Numbered from the stretch's first letter, positions 26,590 to 39,357 are shown. The stretch is DNA of 64,000 nt from Lateolabrax maculatus (GCA_031216445.1 CM062199.1:11059001-11123000), one strand, 5' to 3'. Notes: generated by a model from the sequence alone, not told the origin. A program made the numbers and translations.

Positions 26590-26885
26590 TACACACAGAA
26601 ACACACACACACATATTTTTGTACAGCTATACTTGTGAGGACATTCATTAACATAATGTATTCCCCAACCCCTTACCCTAACCTTAACCTAAACTTAATT
26701 CTAACCTGAACCTTAAAACCAAGTCTTAATCCTCAAACATCTCGTTGAAGGTCTCTCAGAAAGTGAGGACCGGCCTAAAATGTCCTCCATTTCCAACAAT
26801 GTCTTCACTCCCATGGTCTAAAACTCAAACCGGTTCTCACAAAGATAAATGTACAAGAGCACACACACAAATACACACACACACG
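26590..26885 (+). repeat. Dispersed teleost repeat flanked by (CA)n, copy 1
   Basis: A (CA)n tract is followed by ATACTTGTGAGGACATTCATT, then TTACCCTAACCTTAACCTAA (telomere-like but irregular), AACCAAGTCTTAATCC, GTGAGGACCGG and AAAATGTCCTCC, ending in (CA)n again. A second, inverted copy lies at 44446-44756. The same word order is common in teleost genomes. It produces a false reading frame (26745-27143) whose start MKVSQKVRTG resembles that of the other copy. Not a gene. Confidence 0.75.
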
Positions 26886-27173
26886 GAGGGGTGTGTGGGT
26901 CCTTGTGATGTTAAGCTCGGGTGCTGCTCAGGACGATGGTGGCAGGCTTTGCATGGCACTGCCAGGAGGGCTGTCACACGCAAAGACACACATACTCAGG
27001 GGGATATGGCAAGGCGGTGGTGGGGAGCTAGAAGCTTGCTCCTTTACGCCACATTGAACCAGATATTTTACTTAGAATCCACATCCCTGCTGCAGTCAAG
27101 CATACACACACCCCACTCACAATGTATTTACTGCATTAGTTAGTTTAATACACACCCGCAGTACTGTTCTGTA

Positions 27174-27200
27174 ACACACACACACACACACACACACACA
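27174..27200 (+). repeat. (CA)n tract
   Basis: Pure run. A (GTTT)n run of about 25 bp is at 27909-27933. Confidence 0.9.
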
Positions 27201-28093
27201 GAGCGGGATGCAGAGAAAGGGGAGATTACCAACCACACTACACATTGCCTTAGGTAAACTTCTCAATCCCTTTCAACAACACTCAGACACACACACATAC
27301 AGTGTTTCCAGACCAAGGACAAACTATGAAGGTACAATAGCATTCGTCAAACTATGAACAATGAGACACAATAAAAGAAAGTCTATTCACTATCATTGTT
27401 ATTCAGACTAAACAATCAACGTGAAGCCGCACGTAAGCTCGAAAAATAAAGATGAACGAACTGATGCAGTGGCACTTGCATCACTTGTGAAAAAATATCA
27501 GGGTGTTTTCAAGTTTCATTAAGTTAATTTTAAAACCTTTATAATGCCAGTTTACCAAGAGTTTGAAATAAGCCTGGTAAGGAAAAGACCAATAGGACAA
27601 CAAATCTGTAAGAGAAAAGGCCTGTTCGAAACTTTAATGTACAATGTTTTGAAGAACATTTAAAGCATTTAGGTTTGTGTTTATGGCATGTTTTAATATT
27701 TTAGGACTCATCCCCACCTTTAAATGGCATGGATATAGAAGCGACCTGATCTAATAATATGTGAAAACACAGCAGTGTGGGCTTTGAGGGGAGTTAGTGG
27801 ATTGTATCAGAAAGTAAGTAAGACTTAAGTACAGCTGCACGTCTAGTTAATGCAAAAAAAAATAAATAAATGTGAGTCACACTGGCAGGACATGAATCAT
27901 GTGTTGTGGTTTGTTTGTTTGTTTGTTTGTTTGGGATGTAAATCTCTTGCCACCTCACGATTCAATTCCGAGGGCTCAGATGCAATTATAGAACGATTAT
28001 CAAGGCATTTTGAAAAAAAAAACAGCATATTTGTAATAATCCATAATTAAAAATAAACACATGCATTCACTTCCATTATCCATGGTTCATATC

Positions 28094-28240
28094 CTGCCCG
28101 ATCGGTACAGAGCAGAGAAGGAAGCGAGATGGCAAATTTGTCAGCTACTTCCATCGTCAGCTCAGAAAAAAAAACAATGTGTTTAACTCATGTTATGAAT
28201 TAGGACTTTTGTAAAACTGATCACAGTACCGATCGGGCAG
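28094..28240. repeat. 15-bp perfect inverted repeat, 117-bp spacer (possible MITE)
   Basis: CTGCCCGATCGGTAC at 28094-28108 is exactly reverse-complementary to GTACCGATCGGGCAG at 28226-28240. The pairs are GC-rich, unlike the AT-rich surroundings, and imperfect pairing extends a few bases outward (GTTC/GAAC). I find no clear target-site duplication. It may be a small nonautonomous element of about 150 bp. I do not recognise the family. Confidence 0.6.
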
Positions 28241-28727
28241 CAAGAACAGATCAGGTAGTGACGACTGTCTCACTGAAACTCACAAAGTGGCTTCATAATA
28301 CATCCATGAGTAGACAAACTTAGAACGTAAAAAATCGTTTTATGTCCGTTACGTCCAAATGGTTCAGCGGCAGCTGTAAGGGCGTATAGCTTGGTCTTAC
28401 AAAATGCTTACATGCAACCGTAATGTCGAGAATTAAGTTTAAAATTTCCAAATATTGAGTTTTCTGCATAGAAACATAAAATCTTCCAAGAGAGAATCGG
28501 AAAGGCATCTGAGAATAGCATTTTTTTCTCCACCCCTACCTTTATGCATTGTGGGGAATCATCATTTCTTTTGGGACAGGACTATAATTAGAAAGGCCAA
28601 AAAAATACTGGGGCAATGCTAAAGCTACAAACGCAGAAAGAGAGAGAGCGAGAGCGAGAGTGAGAGAATGAATAAGTTCAGCTGGCAAAGAGTGCCCATT
28701 ATGCCTTCCTTTATTTGTCTAGGCAAC

Positions 28728-28731
<4 letters not shown>

Positions 28732-28816
<85 letters not shown>

Positions 28817-28907
28817 GCTAGTGGGAGTGGTCTCAGCTGTGTGGTTGCTGTCTCCTCTCTGTCCCGAGGGAGGCCTTCCAGACCAACAATAACAAGCGCT
28901 CCATCAA

Positions 28908-28948
<41 letters not shown>
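28732..28948 (+). repeat. Two long (CA)n tracts separated by unique sequence
   Basis: (CA)n at 28732-28814 with a CG interruption near 28760, then about 97 bp of unique sequence, then (CA)n at 28912-28948. Frames of repeated Thr-His or Cys-Val across it on both strands are microsatellite translations. Confidence 0.95.
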
Positions 28949-28951
<3 letters not shown>

Positions 28952-30439
28952 AAGATAGATACAAACATCTGCAAAACAATCCTATCTACAGAGTCAGCAC
29001 AATTTACCAGCACCAAGTACACAAAACTATACAGAAAAAAGACAAACCAACAGTAAAACAAAAACATGCTGGAGTTTTCCTGCTCGGATATTTTTCATTC
29101 AAAACTTTTTGCTCAACAGTTTCTGAATCAGATATATATGTTTTTTTTTTACTGAATTGGCTCATATATTAAATTTGTGTATTATGTGTACATTTGCATT
29201 GATATATAAATCCATTAATTCATTTTTCATTAATTGATAATTGATATAGTCATAATTATGTTAGTTATAATGAAGTTACAAAGTAGTTATTTCATAATCA
29301 CATTAAACAAAGAGGATCTTTGCATTTTTTGAGGGTGCAAATGTTTGGTATTTTTACTTTGATATTTATCTTAAGTGATTAATAAAAAAGGAAAAACTAT
29401 AATTGATACTTACATAATTGATCAATACGTTCAGCAATATGTTAAATACTTCTACAACAATCAGCATCCACCTTTGCTGTGCTTGCCCCTGTGTTATACA
29501 ACTAGCTTTAGTTCACATGATTTTCAAATCCCTGTTTTTCCATCACTGAAGCGAGGCAGCCGTGGACAATGTCCAAATGACACATGTTCTGGTATTTGTA
29601 GCTTAAAACCTCTCAGGCCCTTTCAGCAGAATCTGTTCTTGTTCCAGCATAGGATCAGCATATACACACTGCTGTAACAGTCCTTCCTCGTCCAGTGGCA
29701 AGAGGTTGACATAGTCAAACTTCAGCAGCTGAAATTGAGTGATCTATGACAGTTCACATTGGTGGAAATGACATACTCCCCTCCTGTGCCACTACTGCTA
29801 ACTGAACCACCACCAGGCATGAAATTAATCAAGGCAGCAGCTGCTTCTCAGTCAGAAAGGGCTTTTAGAGGTGTAATCTCATGGCAGATGACAGAAGCCA
29901 CTGTCAACAACTCAAAACATTCACCTTGTTTTAGGCATGAGGATAACAGCTTTAATCATTTGTATGGAGCCCTAACTCTTGTCAGTTTTTACTACAAGAC
30001 AGGTATATTTCAGACAGCCCCTGACCAAGTGCTGGTGTTTTCAAAGTAGTTTAGAGTCTACTGGAGTGCTACAATCAGAACAGGCAGTGCTACAGAAGGC
30101 CTTTTATGGATGACTGAGTTTCATTTGAATCACTACAACCGTTGTGGTTAGCGTGAAGAGACAAATCTGAGTGTGTTTACATTAGGCTCTTCAAACATTT
30201 TCCCACGCTTGCTATCGGAAGGACACAAAGTGGCTGAGGAGATGACAAATACTGTTAAAACACTAAATCAATACCCTTTATTTATGTACAACAAAACTGA
30301 TTAAAATAATACAGTGATCAAAATGTATAAAGCATAAATCAAAATAACCCTCAAAGAATAATTATTGTTACAGGGAATTTTCCCTTTTCATAATTCCAAG
30401 GTCTAGCCATTCAATCAAAACAGTATAAATCAAACTTAA

Positions 30440-30930
30440 TTGAATGGCAAAGTAGTGTTTTGTTGTAAGTCACATAAACTCTGCTTGGCCCAACCTAATG
30501 TTTCATTTAAGATAAACAGCGAAAAAAGGGCTTGGCAAACTGTAAGTCACCCTGTTGCCAAAATGGAGGCTCAAGACCTGCCAGATGGGTTAGGGAAGAA
30601 CCTTCTTTTGAGTCTTATGTTCATTTGTATGGTGTAAAATATTGTCAAGCTGCATCATTTTGCCTCCATCTCTACAATTCCCACCACAAATTACTGGAGA
30701 CTCTCTTATTCTTCCATGAAAATCAGTTAGAAGAATAACACCACAGTTTATGGACTGCATTGACAATGGCTGTCACACTCAGTAATAGTTGTTTCTGCTG
30801 AGCGAAGTTTATCCAATTTGAAACTTACCAAGCCATAAGTGCTACCATATCACAAAAATGCATCGTCCTGGCTGTCATTAGCAGCAACTCAGACTTGGCA
30901 GAACAGTGGTAATAATGATCTTAATGATAA
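30440..30930 (+). pseudogene. hAT transposase C-terminal relic, frameshifted
   Basis: At 30788-30835 the + strand reads VVSAERSLSNLKLTKP and then a stop. In a shifted frame from about 30838 it continues as TISQKCIVLAVISSN and SDLAEQ. The word order 'SAERSxSxLKLxK ... R/TxSQxRxxxLAxxS' is the hallmark of the hAT C-terminal dimerisation domain, as in ZMYM/TTF-type hAT proteins. The upstream open stretch (30440-30738) may be more of the same protein but is not recognisable with confidence. The frameshift and stops mark it as dead. Confidence 0.6.
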
Positions 30931-31806
30931 AGATTGTTTATTTCTAAAAGCCAGATATGCATATGTTCACATATACAACTTAGTCATCAGGAATAAACCA
31001 GTGCATAAGGAAGCGGGCAGTGTACTAAAATTACCTAAAGAAGTATTTTGTGTATGTGTGAGAAAACTTTTGTGCACACATAATTTGCACGTGTAAAAAG
31101 ATTTTGTAGCTGTAGAAATATGTTGTGTATGTGTAACTAAATGTGTGCAGGAATATTTTCAACAGTCACGTTTCACAAAGTCTGAGTCGCCTCAGGTGTT
31201 GAAACAGGCTCAAAGTTCATTTTTTTGTAACTTGTAACTTCAGGTACGCAAACACAGATAGGATATTTCAGATCAGATTTTGTGAACCCTCACTGTTGAA
31301 AATATTCCTGCACACAGTTTAATTACACATGCACAAAATATTTTTAAGGCTGCAAAACTTAAACTGTAAAACTTTTAAAGACCCTTATTTTATTCCACAA
31401 ACCCTAAAGAGGAAAACATTAAGCCACACAGCATACTGTATGTTGACAGTCTGGGATAGATTTATTTTTAGGTAACATGTTAGATTGTTAATCGCAACAA
31501 GCGATACTTTCTGTTCAGCTCTGCACCTGTGTGGGAAAGTCACCTGGGATAACCTTCAATGACTCAGCGTTTAAGTGCACATAAATTCCTACCACACAAA
31601 AAAATGCTGCTATTGGGAAATCTCTGGAAAGTAAATTTGCAACAGAATTGCACAGGTATGGAGGTGCAGCCAATGACAGGGGAGTAATTTGGTTATTTTT
31701 GCATATCATGACCATCAGGCAATTATGAAAGAGGTTGTTAGTACAAAATGTGCACAAAAATACTGTTGACTAATCTTTTATCTGATGAAGACAAGGCCTG
31801 GGGGTA

Positions 31807-31862
31807 AGACAAGCAACCCAGTGTGTGGGTGTGTGTGTGCATGTGTGCGTGTCAGTCTGTGG

Positions 31863-31955
<93 letters not shown>

Positions 31956-31962
31956 TGCGCAA
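31807..31962 (+). repeat. Long (GT)n compound tract
   Basis: About 150 bases of mostly GT, with purest parts at 31866-31895 and 31900-31951, ending GCGCGTGCGC, which with the alternating purine-pyrimidine run is a strong Z-DNA-forming candidate. Confidence 0.95.
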
Positions 31963-32959
31963 AATTAGTCCATGTTAGCCCTGTATTAAACCTGCAAACT
32001 AAACCTGCAAAATAAATGAACGGAAGAATAAAAATTAGGAATGAAACAAAGCCAAATGTGGCACAACAAAGTAATTGTTCATAATTGTTCTCTTTAACTG
32101 CCTGGGTTTAATTCACTTACTACAGGTAAATTAGAAAACAGTATAGATGATGACTTTACCAGCTCCCCTAATGTGTGATCAATAACCGTTTATAATGATG
32201 CAATTACTGCCTTGGCACTATTGTAACACAAATTTAATAAGGCTTTTTATTATATTAGTTTATGAGATTATCTCTAATTTTGCACTGTAGTAATAGTAGA
32301 CATGGGGGGGGGGGGATTGCAGGTACTTTTACAACTACAAATATATTTCCCTCTGACACACACAAACACAGTGTAATGATGACAATATTTCACTCTGCCA
32401 GGTCTGCAGCCCGCAGATCAAAAAGGCTTTATATTTTATCCAATATCAGAAATGTATTCCATTTAACCACCACAGCTGACCCCAAAATAAATTATTTTGT
32501 GTTTGTGAGCTTTTCCAATAAGGAATGTAGGAAATTCCACCACTCCTAAACAGTGGTCACAGTATACACAAGAGGAAAACGACCTCTGCCTACACACACA
32601 CACACACACACACACACACGTATGTCTCAATTTTTTTGTATGTGTGTATGTGCTTGGAGGTGTATCTTAGCTCGTTCTTTTAAAACATTCCTACCAACTG
32701 ACCCAAATGACCAAATCTAATACATGTGGTTCATTTCTATGTGTGTTTCTGTGTGAGCATGCGTGTGTTTGACCCGAATTCACCCTGCAACCAAATCATA
32801 CAAGAGAGACTGGGATATTGGAAAGGCAACACCTGGGGTCAGTGTGTATGTGTGTATGTGTTTGTGTATACATATACACAAGGTCATACATAACACATTT
32901 CAATCACACTACTCCCTATGGAGATGAGGATGAAGGGTTAAGGGAGCAGGTGCATGCAC

Positions 32960-33365
32960 CAAATAAGTATGGATGGAAAGATGGACAAAAGCAAGAAAGA
33001 GTGAGCGCGAGGATCAGATGGCTGCTAGTGTATATAAAAAGAAAAGAGAGCAAAAAGGATTAAAGGAAAATGTAGGACAGACAGACATGGAAGAGGGTCA
33101 TACTGAGAGGAATAAAAAGAGAAAAGTGAATGTGAAGTGGAGGCAGGTGATAGTCAATACATAAATGAGATTTAAGGATGACCAACCATGTGAAGAAAAA
33201 TGAGTATAAGGAGAAACAGAGCCAGAGCGACAAAATGAGATGTGAAATGAGGAAGGAAGAGAAAAACAGAGTGGTGGAGATGAAAGTGAAAACACAGGGA
33301 GCGAATAGAGGAGAATAAAGAGGGAGGGCAGGAAAAAATCATTGGGAAAGAGAAGTAAGCGAGGG
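32960..33365 (+). other. Long purine-rich strand segment
   Basis: Over about 400 bp the + strand is mostly A and G with few pyrimidines (GGAAAGATGG, AAGAGAAAAG and similar words), without a simple repeat unit. The predicted lysine-, arginine- and glutamate-rich frames on + and serine/phenylalanine-rich frames on - are composition effects. It could form a triplex. Confidence 0.6.
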
Positions 33366-34440
33366 GCATCAGTAAGTACCCCGCTCTGATCTAAAACAAA
33401 ACATTTGTTTCATAAACATCACACTTATAGCACCTTTGAAATTCTACAAATGCTTTTTTGGCACTCTAAAATTATATATTCCGCTGTATTTGCAAATGCA
33501 AATTGTGTCTGTTGTCCAATTTACCCACAGGTGTGTGCAGCACCCCGCAGAGCAACAGAGACGAGGCTCAGCTGCAGGGTCAGAAAGCAGAGAAACACAC
33601 AAACAATAACAGGCAGAATGGGAATAATGTCATTTCCCTCAACTCCACTCCACTGTGTGCAGATGTGCCAATTCACATATGAGAACTGCACACTGTAAGT
33701 GCAACTCAGTTGTTTACTGTAAATAGACACATTAACACATAACGTATGTGAATGTATTTGTCTGTTTTCCTAAACATAGCTGAAAGTAGTGATATTTACT
33801 TAGCAGCTGCGTTTTACCTTTACACAACATTAAAATAGGATATAATGCAGATACAGCTGCATGTAAAAATGTATGTTTGCACACTGTTACTGCAGCACAG
33901 CAACACGCATGTATGTATTTTGACACCCATTGTACACATGGAACATAGTGCAGCCTGTCAACAGGCATATTAAGCAAACTATAAAGCATATAAAGTGAAT
34001 TGTATGTAATGTTTCTTTCCTCACATTAAAAGCCTGATCTTCCATTGGCTGACAGGCATGTTTTGTATTTTTTCATAATACCTTTATAATGGGAATGTGG
34101 GTTTCAAAATCAACAATGTAGAAAAGTTTGCACTCTATTCAACGCTTACCAAGAATAAGTACCAGGTGTATAGAGTCAAGGTAAAGGTAGCATACATGGG
34201 ACTGCTTGGATACCTAAGTTTCTCCTTTACCACTGTGACACCTACAAGACCGCAGAAGAATAAGTGCCATCGCTTAATAAGAAGAAGTCAAGGTGCAGTG
34301 GCTTGCCTGTGCCAAGCCAGTGAGAGAAAATTAAAAACTGCATTGCATTGTTTTTCAAGAGCATCAACGCTGGAAAATAAGACAATGGTGTATTCTGTTT
34401 TCTTTGCCTCTACTGTTGTGTTTTTACACACAAAATGACT

Positions 34441-34568
34441 GATAGGTACAGTATCTAAGGCTACATCCACACTAATGTGTTTTCATTTTAAAACGCATAA
34501 CTTCTACTACATTTACGTCTAGCATTCACACTACTCCAGCTTTTTTGGACTCCTAAAATGGAGACCAA
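34441..34568 (+). mobile_element. hAT-like terminal segment
   Basis: AAGGCTACATCCACACTAAT starts at about 34459, followed by TTTTAAAACGCATAACTTC. This is a familiar hAT-type terminus in fish. An inverted counterpart with CATTAGTGTGGACATCATC is at 41509-41672. The inner side abuts a LINE-like tail at about 34570. Confidence 0.45.
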
Positions 34569-34569
34569 A

Positions 34570-34740
34570 GGCAGGAGTTATGTGAACTGGAGACTCTAAA
34601 TTACCTGTAAGTGTAAATGTGAGTGTGTATGCGAGTATAAAAGTTTTTTTTTTATGTGTTAGCCCGACATGTGTTTGACGGGTCACCTGTCCAGGGTGTG
34701 AGCCGGGTTCATTTCCAGCCCTCCGCGACGCTTTAAGAAT
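34570..34740 (+). repeat. LINE-type tail copy 1, degenerate
   Basis: GGAGACTCTAAATTACCTGT is followed by GTGTAAATGTGAGTGTG, ATGTGTTAGCCC, then GTCACCTGTCCAGGGTGTGA and CCAGCCCTCCGCGAC. The order (ACTCTAAATT..., TGAATGTGAGTGTG, CCTGTCCAGGGTGTA, CCAGCCC..CGCGAC) is a very common teleost dispersed repeat. Its end part recurs at 62030-62160. Confidence 0.65.
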
Positions 34741-37020
34741 CATCTTACTGCCTGTGCCAAATGTCACCTGATGGCAGCGCAGCAAACGCAACAAAATATA
34801 AGACATGTTCAGTTTCATACAGTGGTTTGATGTGAACGACACCTTGAGAGCAAAGGTGAGACACACAACCTATTACTCTCTCTGTAGTAGGACCACGAGG
34901 TGGGAAAAGAGTAGATCAGAACATTCCACCATGCTGCTATTTAGGCTGCATACAAGCAAAATTAGATAGAGCCATGATGGCATTATTAAATCGATGGCCA
35001 GAAGCACTGACGTAATAATATAGTTTACCTAAATGCAAGGCGGAGGGTTGGGAGAGGTGTAAACAAAGGTAAACAAAGGACAGAAAAGAACTTTTTGCTC
35101 AAAATGAATGACTTTTCCAAAGATAAAACCTGAAGGGAGTAAAAGACAATTTTTTGTTAGAATTTTTTCAACCAAAAAAAAAAAAAAAAAAACAGTATTT
35201 TACTGGAGACACCAGAGTCTAAAAATGTAAGTCACGAACACGGTGGGAGGTAAGATGAGATGGGTATAATTCATACAATGTTGTTAAGCTCCTATCAGCA
35301 TGCACGTACCTGATATTTTACCATCCTAAAACCTCCATCATTCTTTAACTCCCTATTTTCCCCCACATAGCTTTTTTATCTATTTTCTTCTCCTTTTCAT
35401 TTTCCACAAATTACCCAAGCTCTATATTTCCCCTCCTCTCGCTGTCTCATTTAACCACCATATATTACGTCAACTCATTTTTACTCCTTTCCTCCAGCTT
35501 TGTATCTCATTTACAAACCCCTAGTTGTCACCACTTTTCAAAAAATTCTTCGTCAATTTTTACTGCACCATCTAACCCTAATATTAACCTCAATGTTTTT
35601 CCCTTTTCATTTTTCCCACAACCACACCATCTCAAAATGACAGTGTCCTCAGATGATTGAAAAGATCAATTTCTTTTTTTTTTTACTTCAAGTGAAAAGT
35701 AAATCCATAGGATTTTACAGTCAAAGAACACAGAAGAAATCGTCGTTTCCTAGAAATACTTTCATACACTTAAAATGATCCTCTTCTGTGCTACATACAT
35801 TTTAAGGTGAAAGTTTTAAAGTCTTTCCTAAAGCAATCAATGACTCCCCTAATTCTTCTTTGCAGACTGCAGAAGAGGACAGCCAACAATTTGCTCGACT
35901 GTTTCATTTACCGAGAGCCAAGAACCAAGAACTAATGATTGTTTAACTGTCACGTATCCACAATAAATACTTGTAATGAAATTTTAAAAATGAGTTACTA
36001 TATGGACAATTACTGTAAGTCATACGTCTGCTTTGACTTCAGTACTGCAATAAGGCTATATGTACAAAAAATATTCTATAAATAGTGGGTTAATTTACAA
36101 AGGGTTACAATAGCACATTCCTTTCAGTAATTGGTCTAAATAATTAAAGACTTCTGTGTTGATATGATTTCTAACACTATGGCGCTCCCATGGTGATCAC
36201 TCTGCAAACAGATTTGTTTTCTCCTTGCGAGGAGGGTACTTTGTATTCTTAGTTCTCACGGATGAAGCATCCTGCTTAGGTTTGCCAGGCAGTTCGGGGA
36301 AGTTCACTGCAGTCAGATCTTGTATATTTATGTAGGAAAAAGAACTCTGGAGACTTTATGCTCTCCAAGCACCATAAACCTTTCATCCAGGCTCCTTTAA
36401 TTCTTTCTTTCGGTGATGGATATCATATATAACCCCCTTTTCACTGCTATCATCGAGGCTACAGTATCATATTTTCCATTTCGGACAGACCTACTTAACA
36501 AGTTTCCAAACTTTATCCGACATTCCCTTGCCAGCTATACATACACTGTGTAAGTTATATCTGTCCCTAGTGGAGATTACCAGGTAGAGTTAAGCTATAA
36601 AGGCATATGTGTACTGTACAGAAGAACAAGGCAACAAGACTGGATGGAAATGGTTGTTTGTGCTCGCTCTCAATCAAATTTAGCTAAAATTTCCCATGCT
36701 GTTTGGCTCCACTCTCTGTGAGTCCATTCAGTCATTTCCTCAGACTACTTAAACTAAAACAAAGTGTCTGAGCGATTGAGATGCACGGATTTTCCAGACC
36801 AAAGAAACAGATCTATGCTGTCTCTGATTTCCCTCTGGTCTTCAGCCCTGGTAGATGATATATGAGGGCAAACGCAGAGACGTCTGGGTGTGTATATGTA
36901 TTTGTGTGTGTGCAGTGTTAGTGTGTGTGACTGAGAGAGAGAGAAGAGGCAGACAGCAGCCCTAGGGGTCAATATGATGCTCCTGGTGCTTCACACACAG
37001 ACCACACCATGACCCACTTT

Positions 37021-37203
37021 TCCATCCCATCCCACACACACACACACCCCCACACACTCCCACGTGCACAAATGCATGCATGCACGCACACACACACTTA
37101 CACTATTCTCGCTCGTTATTTCTGTCTTCTACCCTCCATCCATTCCACCCTCCATCTCAAACAAATCATCTCTTTTCCTCCCCTGCCCCCTCCCCATCTC
37201 TCA

Positions 37204-37236
<33 letters not shown>
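37021..37236 (+). repeat. Cluster of (CA)n tracts
   Basis: CA-rich tracts at 37033-37100 with CCCC and GCATGC interruptions, then a pure (CA)n at 37209-37236, separated by a C/T-rich strand. Confidence 0.9.
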
Positions 37237-37241
<5 letters not shown>

Positions 37242-37559
37242 AGACATAGGACAAGTTGACCTTGGGATACAGTGCAGTGGTGGTTTATAGGGGTAAGCAT
37301 GCTGGGGCAAAGGGGTGGCTTTGGGGTGAATGGATACACTTGAGTGAGCTAACAAGGCCTGTCTGGCCTTATTGGCTGACCGGACAGCTGGATGCCAGCC
37401 TGACTGGCTGGGAGGACAGGTGGACTGGAAGGCAGGGTGGGGTAATGACCCACTCGCCAGTGTTGTGTATCACAATAAAGTCATAAACTAAGATCTCTAG
37501 CCTGTCAGGAAAGTGAGATTTGCAAAGACAGAGCATGATCCCACCCAATTCGTGGCTGC

Positions 37560-37840
37560 TGTGTTAGACTGACAATGACGAGGATTACGCCAGGGACACA
37601 CAGGAGGCGGGAGTGCCACGAAGCGTTGCCCGCTTCCTTTGGGCGACCCATGTTAATCGATTGGGCTAATCAAACAGGTAGCGCTGCGGAGCTCCGCAGA
37701 GCTCGGCGTCAGGCACTTTATGTCTGAACCTGCGCAATCTGCAGCAATGGATTCAGCATCTGTTGTTTTTTCTCTGCTTGCCGCAAGTGAATCTTGCAAG
37801 AAAACACGATGATAATCGATTAAAAAATATATAAATTAGA
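37560..37840. promoter_or_regulatory. CpG-dense patch with 16-bp palindrome
   Basis: Between 37575 and 37735 there are more than a dozen CpG dinucleotides, far more than in the neighbouring CpG-poor sequence. The block holds GTTAATCGATTGGGCTAATC (about 37653-37672), a homeodomain/HNF1-like arrangement, and the perfect palindrome CTGCGGAGCTCCGCAG at 37684-37699. No ORF explains it. It could be an enhancer, an orphan CpG island or an unrecognised GC-rich insertion. Function is inference. Confidence 0.3.
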
Positions 37841-38019
37841 TTCTGATAAATGAAAAAATATGCATCCAATGCTTGCCAACCCTTTCAATTCCCAAAATGT
37901 GCCCATCCACTATATTTATTAGAAATAGTACCACAGCTGTTTGTGACTGTGTTTTTTAAATCACGTACTTATTCCACATATTTGTAAGTTCTGTCTAAAC
38001 AGTGAGCGAGATAAACGAG

Positions 38020-38161
<142 letters not shown>

Positions 38162-39296
38162 GGGAGGGTGCTTTACATGTGATCAGAAAAGAGCGGAGGA
38201 GCAGAATTGTTTGCTGACCTGCTCGGAGAAATACGCTTCTAGTGTGAACACTCAGGCTACTGCTCGCATGAGAATTGACCTGCCTTCTGCCTCATGTGTG
38301 TCCCTGCATTACTTTCTCTCTTAGGCTCAGTGACACAAGTGAGTAGATAATTCAAACAGCAGCACCACAAACAAGTACATTTTTGTGGCAATGGAATTTT
38401 GGTATCTTTATAATTCAATATCAATTCTTGGGGGTAACGGTTTAAAAGTTTATATTGTTTCGAATGAATACTTGTGAAAAACTTTTTATCCCCATGAAAC
38501 TTCTCTGCTTTGTAGGCAATGTTTATTGGACTAAAGGATCTAATTCGGAGGACACATTATTTAAAATCATATTGGTACATAATGAAAATGGCCCATCAAA
38601 TAAAGAAACTGTTGCTCCAAGTAAAAAAATACTGTTGTCTTTGGATGGTGCAAAGTGATGGATGAATGCAGCTGGATGTTTTAGTGTAGTTAAGGGATAG
38701 AATAGTTAGTTCCAAAAAATAGAATTAACAGAAAACTAATTGTTCATGATTGCATTACTTAACACTATAACAGTCTTTATGCATCACATCATACAGTATA
38801 ATATCACATATCAAAAGTATCAAGAATTGTAAACACAGAAGGCCAGGACACAATCTTCCTGTTAACAGAGCTCAATGTCACAAACACCTTTGTTTCAATT
38901 GTCAAACAGAAAATAAGAAAGACGGAAAATAAAATAGATTTTTTTATGTCAACTCTGCATTGCTTTTGGTCCAATTGTTACACCACAAAATGTATTGCCT
39001 CAAACAAAGTGTGTCTATCTAGATGACTGATTAAATGAAGCAATGACAGCATCTAAGGAATTAAGTGTGCATTTTGAAAATGTATTACACTCAACAAGGT
39101 CTCTATTATGACGAGTCACATAGTGCACTGATAAACTGGCCCAAATGCAACAGCCACACACACACACACATATTCCCAAGTCACATGTGTGAGAGTGGGT
39201 GTGTGAGGAGTGACAAGTTGGGCATGTCTGATTGGGACAACAAGACAGATTCCCAGCTGACAACAGTTCTGTCTAAAAGCTTCCACCTCCTCTGGG

Positions 39297-39298
<2 letters not shown>

Positions 39299-39355
<57 letters not shown>
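39299..39355 (+). repeat. (GT)n tract, about 57 bp
   Basis: A near-pure GT dinucleotide run followed by TTCGCACGTGTGCG. Confidence 0.95.

Positions 39356-39357
<2 letters not shown>

Larger units (their letters stand above)
30935..34440. other. Intron sequence, nothing specific beyond listed tracts
   Basis: Unique DNA with (GT)n, a 13-base G run near 32305, and 33490-33530 where GTATTTGCAAATGCAAATTG gives overlapping octamer-like sites. No gene or recognised element. Confidence 0.45.

Noticed and set aside
26660..26710. CCCTAA-like words, considered as interstitial telomere repeat
   Set aside because: Units are irregular and embedded in a dispersed repeat found twice; not a true TTAGGG array.
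26745..27143. 132-codon frame with similarity to a second frame at 44352-44597
   Set aside because: The similarity (MKVSxKVRTG) comes from two copies of one noncoding repeat, not from a protein family.
29759..30049. 96-codon frame preceding the hAT relic, considered as more transposase
   Set aside because: I could not find hAT motifs in it, so it is left unannotated.
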